DNA of 64,000 nucleotides from Pseudomonas serboccidentalis (GTDB lineage: Bacteria; Pseudomonadota; Gammaproteobacteria; Pseudomonadales; Pseudomonadaceae). The notes beneath the pieces were generated by a model. The model was not told where the DNA came from, did not search any database, and saw nothing but the letters and a program-made list of their open reading frames with translations. Shown piece by piece: positions 1 to 8,573 of this stretch. Made by a program: the position numbers and the translations under genes. Each line of letters starts with the position of its first letter. Positions within the stretch are counted from its first letter, which is position 1. The stretch spans positions 620,001-684,000 of the forward strand of contig NZ_CP101655.1 in assembly GCF_028830055.1 (NCBI RefSeq), given 5' to 3'.

Positions 1-435
1 TTTCCCCGGCCCGGTCGCCATCAGGTACAGCAGCACCGCCGCCCAGGTGCCGTGAGTCGGATAGGCATCCGGGTACACGAACAGCTGAATAGTCAGGGTC
101 ATGCCCAGCAGCGCCAGTGCGGAAAACCGTGTGGCGAAGCCGATCAGGATCAGCACCGGAAAGAAGTGCTCGGCGAACGCTGCCAGGTGTGCGGCGATTT
201 CCGGTGACAGCAGCGGCACGTGGTACTCGCTTTTGAACAGTGGAATGGTCGAGTCCGCCAAGTGTGGCCAGCCGAGTTGAGCGGTGCCGTCGATCAGGTC
301 AATGGCCAGGCCTTCGACCTTGGTCTGCCCGGACTTCCAGAACACCGCGGCAATCGAAAAACGCGCGATGAAAGCGATCAGGCTATGGGGGATTTTCTCC
401 AGCAGCGCAATGGCGTGGGCGATGAGGTTGTTCAT
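1..435 (-). CDS. DoxX family membrane protein, fourth gene of the bufferin operon (partial)
   Basis: Reading leftward from the ATG at 435 gives 145 residues with no stop before the window edge, so the C-terminus is missing. Hydrophobic segments fit a four-helix DoxX protein: LIAFIARFSIAAVFWKSGQTK is followed by a periplasmic-looking stretch, HFFPVLILIGFATRFSALAL and an aromatic helix ending near the edge. DoxX proteins are small inner-membrane proteins, often redox-linked. The start codon overlaps the stop of the DUF2063 gene (432-434) by a few bases, so the two are translationally coupled. In gold/copper-induced gig operons (gigABCD) a DoxX gene occupies this same last position. Its role in bufferin maturation or export is not settled. 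Confidence 0.85.
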   Translation of the reverse strand, partial: MNNLIAHAIALLEKIPHSLIAFIARFSIAAVFWKSGQTKVEGLAIDLIDGTAQLGWPHLADSTIPLFKSEYHVPLLSPEIAAHLAAFAEHFFPVLILIGFATRFSALALLGMTLTIQLFVYPDAYPTHGTWAAVLLYLMATGPGK

Positions 436-1190
436 GGCGATTCCTTGTCATTCAGGTCAACGATGGCGTGGTGCGCAATCAGCAGCGCGAGGGTGTGGCT
501 GAGGTCGAATGGCGGGCTGTTTTGTGCGGCTGCCAACAGCGGCTGGCCATCGAGCAGGTGACGCAGAAACGCGCTGGCGCCGGGTTCGAGGGCCAACACC
601 TCGACGTCGAGACCGTTGCGCAACACCAAGGCGTGTTGTCCGTGGTGGATGTCGATGCCGGCCAGCGTTGCATCACCCTGATGCGCGGCCCAGATCGCGA
701 CCACGGCGTGGTTCGAATCCAGCAGGTGCAGGGACGGATGAAGCTTGATGCGCAGCTCGCTCAGCCCATCGGGCTCGGCGAGTGCTGCGGTGATCTGTTG
801 CGGGTGCACCGGCAGCGCATCGGCGGCGTGATAGGCACAGGTGCGCAGGCGTTCCAGACGTGCCACATCGGCCAGATACGGCACGCTCGCGGCCGGTTCG
901 AAGGCGTCGATGAAGGCTGGCAGCGCTTCGCCATAACGACTCATCAACGGGCTGTGTGGTGGTTGCTGTTGGACGAAAACGGCAGCCATGGCGCGGAAGA
1001 ACTCCTCGCCGACCAATTGCTGCACCACCGGATAACTGTCCGCCAAGGCATTGATCAATGAACCCTGCACATTGTTGCGGTACACCGAAAATCGGCTGGC
1101 CGGATCGGCACCGTTGGCGCAGCACAAACCCTCGGGGCAGGGCCGTTGCGGGTCGAGCAGGGCGGCAGCAAAAGCCGCTTGAGTGCTCAT
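432..1190 (-). CDS. bufC: DUF2063 (BufC/HvfC/GigC-type) partner protein of an MNIO enzyme
   Basis: 252 aa. The N-terminal half (about residues 5-95) resembles the DUF2063 putative DNA-binding domain, with typical wording: [40 protein letters not shown], and [11 protein letters not shown]. In HvfC-type proteins this partner acts as the recognition element that binds the peptide substrate for the MNIO enzyme; calling it DNA-binding is probably a legacy name. The ATG at 1190 was chosen because it overlaps the stop of the upstream DUF692 gene (ATGA arrangement at 1187-1190) and because the family motif begins soon after. The frame stays open upstream to 1490 but lies inside the DUF692 gene, so that extension is spurious. 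Confidence 0.88.
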   Translation of the reverse strand: MSTQAAFAAALLDPQRPCPEGLCCANGADPASRFSVYRNNVQGSLINALADSYPVVQQLVGEEFFRAMAAVFVQQQPPHSPLMSRYGEALPAFIDAFEPAASVPYLADVARLERLRTCAYHAADALPVHPQQITAALAEPDGLSELRIKLHPSLHLLDSNHAVVAIWAAHQGDATLAGIDIHHGQHALVLRNGLDVEVLALEPGASAFLRHLLDGQPLLAAAQNSPPFDLSHTLALLIAHHAIVDLNDKESP

Positions 1191-2074
1191 GACCGGACTC
1201 CCGCGTCGAGCAATATTTCGTCGGCCTGCCGTGCCTCGGCCAGCAACACATTGAACGCTGGCAGTTGATTGTCGCGCTCGATCAGAGTCGCCACCGCGCC
1301 GGTGCGGTGCAGCGCTTGCCGGTACAAGGCCCACACCGCTTGATCGATCGGCGCACCGTGATCGTCGATGAGCAAGCGCTCGCCGAGGCTGTCGTTGTCT
1401 TCGGCAAATCCGGCCAGATGAATTTCGCCCACGGCCTGCAACGGCAGGGCGTCGAGGTAAGCCAGTGGATCGCGTTGATGATTGATGCACGAGACGTAGA
1501 CGTTATTGACGTCCAGCAGCAGACCGCAACCGCTGCGCCGCACCACTTCGGCGATGAAGTCCGGCTCATCGATGGTCGAGCGCTGGAACGCCAGATAGGT
1601 CGCCGGGTTTTCCAGCAGCATCGGGCGCTTGAGGGTGTTCTGCACCTGGTCGATGTGCGCGCAGACCCGGTTCAGGGTCGGCATGTCATAGGCCAGCGGC
1701 AGCAGGTCATTGAGAAACACCGGGCCGTGGCTCGACCAGGCCAGGTGTTCGGAAAAGGATTGCGGTTGATAACGCTCGATCAGCTGCTTCAGGCGTTGCA
1801 GGTGCTGAACGTCCAGTGGCCCTTCGGCCCCGATGGACAGTCCGACGCCGTGCAGTGACAGCGGATACTGCTCGCGGATCAAACCGAGAAAGTGATGAAA
1901 CGGACCGCCGTCCACCATGTAGTTTTCGGCGTGGACTTCGAAGAAACCGAGATCCGGTAGCGAACCGAGCACTTCACGAAAGTGCCCGGTCTTGAGCCCC
2001 AGCCCGGCACGGCGCGGGAGCCCGGGGAGGGCTGCCTGAGTGCGGGTCGGGACAGGTTCGTCGAGGGTGAACAT
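1187..2074 (-). CDS. bufB: MNIO (DUF692) multinuclear non-heme iron oxidase, bufferin-modifying enzyme
   Basis: 295 aa from the ATG at 2074; a GTG three codons upstream (2083) is possible, but GAGTG six bases before the ATG favours the ATG. The protein shows the TIM-barrel landmarks of DUF692: GLGLKTGHF near the N-terminus, [67 protein letters not shown] and [11 protein letters not shown]. The conserved His, Glu and Asp residues in these motifs are the expected ligands of the two or three iron atoms. Members modify cysteines of small precursor peptides; in bufferins they convert Cys to thiooxazole-type heterocycles. The precursor gene lies directly upstream at 2100-2405 and the partner gene overlaps downstream, so substrate and partner are inferred from the operon. 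Confidence 0.93.
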   Translation of the reverse strand: MFTLDEPVPTRTQAALPGLPRRAGLGLKTGHFREVLGSLPDLGFFEVHAENYMVDGGPFHHFLGLIREQYPLSLHGVGLSIGAEGPLDVQHLQRLKQLIERYQPQSFSEHLAWSSHGPVFLNDLLPLAYDMPTLNRVCAHIDQVQNTLKRPMLLENPATYLAFQRSTIDEPDFIAEVVRRSGCGLLLDVNNVYVSCINHQRDPLAYLDALPLQAVGEIHLAGFAEDNDSLGERLLIDDHGAPIDQAVWALYRQALHRTGAVATLIERDNQLPAFNVLLAEARQADEILLDAGVRS

Positions 2075-2099
2075 GATCGTCACTCAGGCTGGCCGTGGA

Positions 2100-2405
2100 T
2101 CAGGACTTGGCTTTGAACGCTTGCATCTGACCGAAACCGGTCGGCGAGGTCTTGCTCTCGGTGGTGGCACAGGTGCCTTTCGGCACGAGTTTCCAAGCGT
2201 TGGCCTGGTAGTCCATTTTCGACGTACCGGCGCAGGTGGTGCCTGCACCGGCGGCGCAATCGTTGTGACCTTTCATGGCCACGCCGAAGCATTTCTCCAT
2301 GTCGGCATCAGCGGCGTGGACGGTTGATATGGCGGCCATGCTCAGGGCAGAGCCAAGGGCCAGAACCAGGGCGGTAGCGGACAGGGTGCGGGTGGTAGCA
2401 GTCAT
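2100..2405 (-). CDS. bufA1: DUF2282 bufferin precursor (BufA1/GigA type)
   Basis: 101 aa. An export signal (residues 1-31) with a hydrophobic core [10 protein letters not shown] ends STVHA, followed by a mature part of about 70 residues with exactly four cysteines, C39, C50, C58 and C79, in the DUF2282 pattern [25 protein letters not shown]. In characterised bufferins the two central cysteines are modified by the MNIO enzyme and the periplasmic product sequesters copper. A strong ribosome site (GGAGAAAC) stands just before the ATG. It is the first gene of the operon; only 25 bp separate it from the enzyme gene. The metal bound by this copy is inferred from the family, not shown here. Confidence 0.9.
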   Translation of the reverse strand: MTATTRTLSATALVLALGSALSMAAISTVHAADADMEKCFGVAMKGHNDCAAGAGTTCAGTSKMDYQANAWKLVPKGTCATTESKTSPTGFGQMQAFKAKS

Positions 2406-2538
2406 GATGTTTCTCCAGGTTTGAGCTTGGGTTTTGCAAGCGAAGTGCGCTTGCTTACCCCACTAGAGAAAGCTCATGGCGATGCGTTACAGCCGACCCG
2501 AAACTTTTTTAGAAATTTTTCAGAACCCTGTATTCCCC
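2406..2538 (-). promoter_or_regulatory. Putative promoter/leader region of the bufferin operon
   Basis: This 133-bp gap upstream of the precursor gene holds the ribosome site next to the ATG, an imperfect dyad around 2434-2456 (TTTTGCAAGCGAAGTGCGCTTGC), and an AT-rich stretch at 2500-2525. Related operons are often driven by ECF sigma factors. No ECF sigma gene lies in the window next to the operon and I could not fix -35/-10 elements with confidence. Confidence 0.35.
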
Positions 2539-2630
2539 CTGTGGGAGCGAGCCTGCTCGCGAAGGCGTAGTGTCAGACGCCATTGATGTTCAATGACCCA
2601 CCGCATTCGCGAGCAGGCTCGCTCCCCCAG
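2539..2630. repeat. Paired REP-like palindrome (class A, REPIN type)
   Basis: Two inverted copies of a REP-like unit (GAGCGAGCCTGCTCGCGA and its complement) are separated by about 45 bp. Both ends carry the GTGGGAG/CTCCC border. Paired inverted REPs of this kind are the REPIN elements common in the P. fluorescens group. It lies in the divergent gap between the bufferin operon and the halovibrin genes. Confidence 0.85.
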
Positions 2631-2708
2631 TGATTGTGTTCACTCCCTCCTGTTCTATAGTCATTTCAACGGCCACGTTGACAGGCCGATTTACCAGGAC
2701 GGTATCTC

Positions 2709-4412
2709 ATGACGAAGGATCGCTCAGACTCTGCTGCGCTATCGCGCAAGGTTTCATCGTTTGCTCTGGCCTGCACGCTGCCCCTGTTGCTCTCCACGGT
2801 TCACGCCCAGCCACACCCCGATCCACTGGACACGCTCACGCGCATCAACCACAACTACAACACTCTCAAGGACAACTGCCAGGAACCCGACACCGGCGCC
2901 GCGCGCGGGCTGTATTACTGCAGTGGCGTGACCTTGCGCATGGTCAACGACGGGCCGTTCAATCCGTGGGATTACAGCCCCTACGCGATCAAGATTGGTG
3001 CGACGTCCTATTCGTGGATCCGCAAGGACCTGAGCACGCGGATTCTCATCCACCCGGCCGGGTTCATCCTGCGCACGCCCACCGATGCGGCGGCGCTGAA
3101 GCTGCCGGTCAAGGAGCAGGGCTTTACCTGCATCTATGCCTTCGATGGCGGCACCGGGCCGGAGCGCAAGTGGTACGGCTGCGGTTTCTTTGACAGCCGC
3201 GAACCGCCGCGCGCTGCGCAAGGCACGATGAACAACCGCAATGCCGCGCTGGCCTATGGCACCTGTGCCGAGGCCGGGGTGACCACCGCCGAGCAATGGA
3301 CGCAGAAATACACCGGTCTGATGAAAGGGCCGATCCAGTACGGTCAGTGCTCGTGGAACGCGGAAAAACCCGGCGACTGGCAGGCGATGATCCGGGTGCA
3401 CGAGTCGCGCCCGAACACGACCAACAAAGACCCCTTTGCCTTCAGTGCCCAGGTCAACGAATTCATGTTGAAGAACGCCACCGCGACCAACGACGGCAGC
3501 GAAAACATGAAGTACATCGACGCCTTTATCTACAACGTCAACAGCACGCAGAACTTCGCCACGCGCGGTGATCAGGCTCCGCCGAAACCGGAGAACGGCC
3601 TGAACAGCGCGCGCAATTTCCAGAAGAAACTCAAGGCCCAGGGCTACAGCGTGCCGATCCTGCGCCTGGATTTCACCCAACCTGCCGAGCGGCGTTTCAG
3701 TTATGTCGCCGCCGATCAGGCAATCGACGAGATGGTCGTGGCTGGCGCCCCGGCGCCCAAGTACATCGCGGATGCCGTGTGGATCGAGCGTTACGACCCG
3801 GGCACCCGGAAAAACGAATGGTCGCTCAAGGTCACGCCGACGGCGCAGGGCAAGGCGGCTCAGGCCACTGACCAAGAGGCCGTGTACAAGGAATTGTTGG
3901 CCCTGCGTGGCACTGACAGCCAGTGGCGCGACAACGAGAAAGCGGCGGGCAGCATGCGTCAGCAACTGAGCTGTCTGGTGCAGAACTATCCGGTCAAGAC
4001 CGAGTGGAATCTGGAGCCGTTCCGCCCCGTGGTCAGCCCGCAGGACGCGGCGAAGGCCGGTTGCAATCCGGTGCCGGTCCAGGCCCCGCAATACATCGCC
4101 TCCGCCGACTGGATCAAACGTTACGACCCCGGCACCCGCCAGGATGAATGGAGCCTGAGCATCGTGCCCACCGCGACGGGGCGCGCCTTGCCCAACGATC
4201 AGGCCGGGGCTTTGTACGATCAGTTGTTCGCGCTCAAGGGCGCGGACAGCAACTGGCGTGACAACGAAAAATCCGCCGGCAGCATGCGCCAGCAATTGAG
4301 CTGCGTGCTGGTCAATTACCGTAACAAGACGCCATGGAATCTGGAGCCGTTCAGGCCGGCGTTGTCGGACAGCGAAACTCGCGCCGCGGGTTGCAACCCG
4401 GTCCCGCGTTGA
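2709..4412 (+). CDS. Halovibrin-like secreted protein (HvnA type) with two DUF2599 repeats
   Basis: 567 aa with a signal peptide (residues 1-33, ending TVHA). The N-terminal part (about 40-170) has ARGLYYCSGVTLR, NPWDYSP and SYSWIRKD, which resemble proteins annotated as halovibrin, described in Vibrio fischeri as secreted ADP-ribosyltransferase/NAD-glycohydrolases. The C-terminus holds two tandem copies of a DUF2599-like unit (352-461 and 462-567), each with WSL..PT, a W-R-D-N-E stretch, SMRQQLSC and WNLEPFRP, ending in a Cys-Asn-Pro-Val motif. The paired cysteines fit an exported, disulfide-bonded protein. A paralogue with a single repeat follows after 34 bp, so the two are probably co-transcribed. 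Enzymatic activity is not demonstrated; the halovibrin name rests on remembered annotations. Confidence 0.6.
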   Translation: MTKDRSDSAALSRKVSSFALACTLPLLLSTVHAQPHPDPLDTLTRINHNYNTLKDNCQEPDTGAARGLYYCSGVTLRMVNDGPFNPWDYSPYAIKIGATSYSWIRKDLSTRILIHPAGFILRTPTDAAALKLPVKEQGFTCIYAFDGGTGPERKWYGCGFFDSREPPRAAQGTMNNRNAALAYGTCAEAGVTTAEQWTQKYTGLMKGPIQYGQCSWNAEKPGDWQAMIRVHESRPNTTNKDPFAFSAQVNEFMLKNATATNDGSENMKYIDAFIYNVNSTQNFATRGDQAPPKPENGLNSARNFQKKLKAQGYSVPILRLDFTQPAERRFSYVAADQAIDEMVVAGAPAPKYIADAVWIERYDPGTRKNEWSLKVTPTAQGKAAQATDQEAVYKELLALRGTDSQWRDNEKAAGSMRQQLSCLVQNYPVKTEWNLEPFRPVVSPQDAAKAGCNPVPVQAPQYIASADWIKRYDPGTRQDEWSLSIVPTATGRALPNDQAGALYDQLFALKGADSNWRDNEKSAGSMRQQLSCVLVNYRNKTPWNLEPFRPALSDSETRAAGCNPVPR

Positions 4413-4446
4413 GTGTGTGTGTTGGCTAATCAAGGAGATGCAAGCC

Positions 4447-5685
4447 ATGAAGAAAAGTCTGATCAGGACCGTTCCACTGCTGTTGGTACCGCTGCTGTTG
4501 CACCCCGCCTGGGCCAATGCCGAGTCATGTGCCGAGACGCTGAAAAAGGTCGAAACGTTGTACAACAACACCGTCGACAGTTGCGGGCAGGACCCCGCCT
4601 CGGACTGCTCGGGGCTACTGGTGCGCGGCACGCACCGGGCTGATCCGGCCAAGGGGCAGAAATGGGACGTGTGGAATCCCAGCCCGAAAGCCGTGGAGCT
4701 GGGGACGTTTGCCGCCTCCTACATGCGGGCCGACGGCATCAGTTATGAAGACCCCGGCATGAGCACGCAGAACGGTTATCTGATTACCCCTCGGGATCTG
4801 GTGCGCGACCCGGAAACACCGGTGCACGTCTATTGTGCGTTTCCCAACGATGCCTGGACCGACTTTCGCAACGACCGTGGCTGTGGCGACAACAAAAACA
4901 CCGCCCCGACCGAGGCGGTCTGCCAGGCCATGAAGCCGCCTGTTTCGACGCCGAATGCCTGGGTCGCGCACTTTACCCAGTACAACAACAATCGGCAGCA
5001 GGACCAGTTGCAGTGTGGCTTCAACATGCGCAATCCGATGAGCAGCAAGGAACGGGTCGACGCCTTTCGCAACTTCATGGGCGCGCGCAAAGTCATCAAC
5101 AGTCGTGAGTTTCAAACTCAGACCGAACTGCGCCTGGGCAATCCGAAAACCGATGAACTGCCGGTGCTGGCGTTCTTCTACAGCGATCAGCGCGGCCTGA
5201 ACGACGCGCTGGCCAATCAAAAGGACTACAAGGCCAAGACCGGCAAGGACCGCAATATCATCAAGATCGACTTCCCGAGAACTCCGGTCGCCAAGGCCTC
5301 GTTCTCGTGCATCCAGACCTCGACACCGACTGAACCGAAGTTCTGCGACAAGTACATCGAGTCCAGCACCTGGGTACAACGTCCCGATCCGAAACTGGGG
5401 CCGAACACCTGGTCGCTCACGGTAGTGCCGACCGCGTGCGGCCGCGCGATCAAGGATGACCAGACCGACCGGATGTTTGCCGAGCTGTACAACAAGCACA
5501 AGGACGATCAGCAGTGGCGCGAGTACAGCGTCAATGGCGGCTCGTTGCGTCGGCAGATGGTCTGCCACCTGGCGGCGGTCTACGACGGCAAGCCTGTGAG
5601 GAACAAGCCTGAGTGGAACCTTGAGCCGGCACGGCCTTATGTCGATCAGGCGACGGCGGTGGCGCAGCACTGCAATCCGTATTAA
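4447..5685 (+). CDS. Halovibrin-like secreted protein with one DUF2599 domain
   Basis: 412 aa from the ATG at 4447, chosen over the in-frame ATG at 4417 because AAGGAG stands 10 bases before it and a clean signal peptide (MKKSLIRTV..., cleaved near ANA, residue 25) begins there. The N-terminal domain has GLLVRGTHRAD, WNPSPKAVELG and AASYMRADG, the same layout as its neighbour, and these Arg and Ser-containing strands could be the R-S elements of an ADP-ribosyltransferase fold. The C-terminus (303-412) is one DUF2599 unit with WSLTVVPT, LRRQMVCH and WNLEPARP. Many cysteines support export. It is a diverged paralogue of the upstream gene; substrate and target are unknown. Confidence 0.6.
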   Translation: MKKSLIRTVPLLLVPLLLHPAWANAESCAETLKKVETLYNNTVDSCGQDPASDCSGLLVRGTHRADPAKGQKWDVWNPSPKAVELGTFAASYMRADGISYEDPGMSTQNGYLITPRDLVRDPETPVHVYCAFPNDAWTDFRNDRGCGDNKNTAPTEAVCQAMKPPVSTPNAWVAHFTQYNNNRQQDQLQCGFNMRNPMSSKERVDAFRNFMGARKVINSREFQTQTELRLGNPKTDELPVLAFFYSDQRGLNDALANQKDYKAKTGKDRNIIKIDFPRTPVAKASFSCIQTSTPTEPKFCDKYIESSTWVQRPDPKLGPNTWSLTVVPTACGRAIKDDQTDRMFAELYNKHKDDQQWREYSVNGGSLRRQMVCHLAAVYDGKPVRNKPEWNLEPARPYVDQATAVAQHCNPY

Positions 5686-5690
5686 TTCCC

Positions 5691-5780
5691 TGTAGGAGTG
5701 AGCCTGCTCGCGATGGCGTCGTGTCCGACACAGTGATGTTGAATGACACACCGATATCGCGAGCAGGCTCGCTCCCACAG
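5691..5780. repeat. Paired REP-like palindrome (class A)
   Basis: Inverted pair with arms GTGAGCCTGCTCGCGAT (left) and ATCGCGAGCAGGCTCGCTC (right). The left border is GTAGGAGTG and the right border is the GTGGGAGCG variant, so the two halves come from slightly different subtypes. It sits just after the second halovibrin-like gene. Confidence 0.85.
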
Positions 5781-5805
5781 GGGATCGGTGTTGAATTCAA
5801 AATAC

Positions 5806-5835
5806 AAAAAAACGGCCTGCGAAGGCCGTTTTTTT
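5806..5835. terminator. Bidirectional rho-independent terminator
   Basis: A 13-bp perfect stem (AAAAAAACGGCCT / AGGCCGTTTTTTT) with loop GCGA gives a T-run on both strands. It separates the convergent halovibrin-like genes and livF and can stop transcription from both sides. Confidence 0.9.
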
Positions 5836-5850
5836 GTTCAGCGAAAAGCA

Positions 5851-6552
5851 TCAACCGCCCAGATACGCCTCGCGCACTTTCGGGTCGGTCAGTAGCGCTT
5901 CACCGGTGCCTTGCATCACCACACGGCCGTTCTCCAGAACGTACGCACGGTCAGCGATTTTCAAGGCCTGGTTGGCGTTCTGCTCGACCAGGAACACCGT
6001 CACACCGTCCTTGCGCAGTTGTTCGATGATGTCGAAGATCTGCTGGATGATGATCGGTGCCAGGCCCAGCGACGGCTCGTCGAGCAGCAGCAGTTTCGGC
6101 TTGCTCATCAGCGCCCGGCCGATGGCGAGCATCTGCTGTTCGCCGCCGGACATGGTGCCGCCGCGCTGGTTGAAGCGTTCTTTGAGGCGCGGGAACAGGC
6201 CGAGGACCTTGTCCATCTGCGCCTGATAGTCGCCCTTGTCGGTGAAGAAACCGCCCATGGACAGGTTCTCTTCGACGGTCAGACGGGCAAACACCCGACG
6301 ACCTTCCGGCACCACCGCGATGCTTTTACGCATGATCTGCGACGAGTCCTGGCCGACCAGTTCCTCACCCATGTAGCGGATGCTGCCGCTGTGCGCCTGC
6401 GGTGAACCGCAGAGCGTCATCAGCAGCGTGGACTTGCCGGCACCGTTGGCGCCGATCAGGGTCACGATCTCGCCCTGACGGACTTCGACGTTGACGCTGT
6501 GCAGGGCCTGGATCTTGCCGTAGAAGGTGGAAACGTTTTCGAACTGCAGCAT
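5851..6552 (-). CDS. livF: High-affinity branched-chain amino acid ABC transporter ATPase LivF (BraG)
   Basis: 233 aa, the usual LivF length. ABC ATPase motifs are complete: Walker A GANGAGKST, Q-loop, signature MSGGEQQMLAIGRAL, Walker B LLLLDEPSLGLAP and the H-loop region VFLVEQNANQA, which has Glu/Gln wording typical of LivF. With LivG it powers import of leucine, isoleucine and valine through LivHM. It starts directly after the livG stop (6553), so translation is coupled. It is the last gene of livKHMGF before a terminator. Confidence 0.96.
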   Translation of the reverse strand: MLQFENVSTFYGKIQALHSVNVEVRQGEIVTLIGANGAGKSTLLMTLCGSPQAHSGSIRYMGEELVGQDSSQIMRKSIAVVPEGRRVFARLTVEENLSMGGFFTDKGDYQAQMDKVLGLFPRLKERFNQRGGTMSGGEQQMLAIGRALMSKPKLLLLDEPSLGLAPIIIQQIFDIIEQLRKDGVTVFLVEQNANQALKIADRAYVLENGRVVMQGTGEALLTDPKVREAYLGG

Positions 6553-7320
6553 TTACGCTTCCCCCAGGTAGGCTTTGATCACTTCAGGATTGTCGCGGAT
6601 CTGATCCGGCGTGCCGTCGGCCAGAGGTGTGCCCTGGTTGATCACGACGATGTGGTCGGAAATGCTCATGACCAGTTTCATGTCGTGTTCGATCAGCAGC
6701 ACGGTCACGTTGTGCTCCTCACGCAGCACGCTGATCAGCGCCTTGAGGTCTTCGGTTTCCTTCGGGTTCAGACCGGCTGCCGGTTCGTCGAGCATGAGGA
6801 TCCGTGGGCGGGTCATCATGCAACGCGCGATTTCCAGACGCCGTTGCTGACCGTAGGCCAGGGTGCCGGCGGTACGGTTGGCGAATTCTTTGAGGTTGAC
6901 CTTTTCCAGCCAGTACTCGGCGAATTCCATCGCCTCGCGCTCGCTTTTGCGGAACGCCGGGGTTTTGAACAGGCCGGACAGGAAGTTGGTGTTCAGGTGA
7001 CGGTGCTGGGCGATCAACAGGTTCTCGACCGCCGTCATGTCCTTGAACAACCGCACGTTCTGGAAGGTGCGCACCACGCCTTTGAGGGCGATCTTGTGCC
7101 CCGGCAGGCCCTGAATCGGCTCGCCGTCCAGCAAAATGCTGCCGCCCGTTGGCTGATAGAAACCGGTCAGGCAGTTGAACACGGTGGTCTTGCCGGCGCC
7201 GTTCGGGCCGATCAATGCAACCACCTGTTTTTCCTTCACGGTCAGGGCCACGCCATTGACCGCGAGCAAGCCGCCGAAGCGCATGCTCAGGTTTTCGACT
7301 TTCAAGATCTCGCGGCTCAT
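6553..7320 (-). CDS. livG: Branched-chain amino acid ABC transporter ATPase LivG (BraF)
   Basis: 255 aa. Walker [10 protein letters not shown], family insert with [10 protein letters not shown], signature [14 protein letters not shown], Walker [14 protein letters not shown] and H-loop [11 protein letters not shown] are all present. The C-terminal tail [26 protein letters not shown] is typical of LivG. The start overlaps the livM stop by 4 bases (ATGA type). It is the second ATPase of the importer and pairs with LivF. Confidence 0.96.
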   Translation of the reverse strand: MSREILKVENLSMRFGGLLAVNGVALTVKEKQVVALIGPNGAGKTTVFNCLTGFYQPTGGSILLDGEPIQGLPGHKIALKGVVRTFQNVRLFKDMTAVENLLIAQHRHLNTNFLSGLFKTPAFRKSEREAMEFAEYWLEKVNLKEFANRTAGTLAYGQQRRLEIARCMMTRPRILMLDEPAAGLNPKETEDLKALISVLREEHNVTVLLIEHDMKLVMSISDHIVVINQGTPLADGTPDQIRDNPEVIKAYLGEA

Positions 7321-8573
7321 TTTCGCAACTCCATGTGTGGGCGTTGCATCGGCAGCAGACCTTGTGGACGCCAGATCATCATCAACACCATCAGCGCACC
7401 GAACATCAACATCCGGTATTCGCTGAACTCACGCATCATTTCCGGCAACAGGATCATCACCACGGCGGCGAGAATCACGCCCAGCTGCGAGCCCATGCCA
7501 CCCAGCACAACGATGGCGAGGATGATCGCCGACTCGATGAAGGTGAACGATTCCGGGGTCACCAGGCCCTGACGGGCGGCGAAGAAGCTACCGGCGAAAC
7601 CGGCGAAGCTCGCCCCCAGGGTGAACGCCGACAGCTTGATGATCGTCGGATTCAGACCCAGTGCGCGGCAGGCGATTTCATCTTCACGCAGCGCTTCCCA
7701 CGCACGGCCGATCGGCATGCGCAGCAGACGGTTGATGATGAACAGCGCCGCCAGCGCCAGCAACAACGCAACCAGGTAGAGGAAAATCACCTTGTTGATC
7801 GAGTTGTATTCGAGGCCGAAGTACTCGTGGAAGGTTTGCATGCCTTCCGCGGTTTTGCGTTCGAAGGTCAGGCCGAAGAACGTCGGTTTCTCGATGTTGC
7901 TGATGCCGTTCGGACCGCCGGTGATGTCGGTCAGGTTGCGCAGGAACAGACGGATGATCTCGCCGAAGCCGAGGGTCACGATCGCCAGGTAGTCACCGCG
8001 CAGACGCAACACCGGGAAGCCCAGCAGGAAGCCGAACGTCGCCGCCATCAGGCCGGCAATCGGCAGGCAGATCCAGAAGCTCAGGCCGTAGTAGTGCGAC
8101 AGCAGCGCGTAGCTGTAGGCGCCGACGGCGTAGAAGCCGACGTAACCCAGGTCGAGCAGACCGGCCAGACCGACCACGATGTTCAGGCCCAGGCCGAGCA
8201 TCACGTAGATCAGGATCAGCGTTGCGATGTCTACCGCGCCACGGGAGCCGAAGAACGGCCAGACCAGCGCACCGAGGATCAGCGCGATGATGATGTAGCG
8301 TTGAGTGGTCGGCAGGGTCAGGAAGTTGCTGGCCTTGGCCGGGATCAACGGCAGGCCCGGCGAGGATTTCCACGCCTTGCTGATCTGCTGGTTGAACAGC
8401 ACCCGCAGGAACATCAGCACCGAGCACACGGCGATGGTCGCCAGAATGGCCGGGCTGGTGCCGTGCACTTCGAGGTTGATGCCGACGATGGTCAGTTTCA
8501 GACCGAGTACCGGGTAGGCCACAGCCCACACCAGCAAGGCACTGAACAGTGCCTGTTTAAGATTCCTAGTCAT
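7317..8573 (-). CDS. livM: Branched-chain amino acid ABC transporter permease LivM (BraE)
   Basis: 418 aa, a long LivM as in Pseudomonas, with an extra N-terminal hydrophobic region (about 1-100) before the permease core. The core shows [25 protein letters not shown], the ABC-type LivM motif, and the coupling region [20 protein letters not shown] that contacts the ATPases. The gene overlaps livH by 4 bases upstream and livG by 4 bases downstream. It forms the membrane channel with LivH. Confidence 0.96.
   Translation of the reverse strand: MTRNLKQALFSALLVWAVAYPVLGLKLTIVGINLEVHGTSPAILATIAVCSVLMFLRVLFNQQISKAWKSSPGLPLIPAKASNFLTLPTTQRYIIIALILGALVWPFFGSRGAVDIATLILIYVMLGLGLNIVVGLAGLLDLGYVGFYAVGAYSYALLSHYYGLSFWICLPIAGLMAATFGFLLGFPVLRLRGDYLAIVTLGFGEIIRLFLRNLTDITGGPNGISNIEKPTFFGLTFERKTAEGMQTFHEYFGLEYNSINKVIFLYLVALLLALAALFIINRLLRMPIGRAWEALREDEIACRALGLNPTIIKLSAFTLGASFAGFAGSFFAARQGLVTPESFTFIESAIILAIVVLGGMGSQLGVILAAVVMILLPEMMREFSEYRMLMFGALMVLMMIWRPQGLLPMQRPHMELRK

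Noticed and set aside
2539..2630. REP pairs as rho-independent terminators
   Set aside because: Stems are strong but lack a T-run; the true terminators nearby (for example 5806-5835 and 19532-19560) are separate hairpins.
2754..4652. 632-aa open frame on the minus strand across the halovibrin-like genes
   Set aside because: It is the antisense shadow of the plus-strand gene: high Arg/Ala content, no ribosome site, no family motif, and the plus strand has clear signal peptide and repeats.
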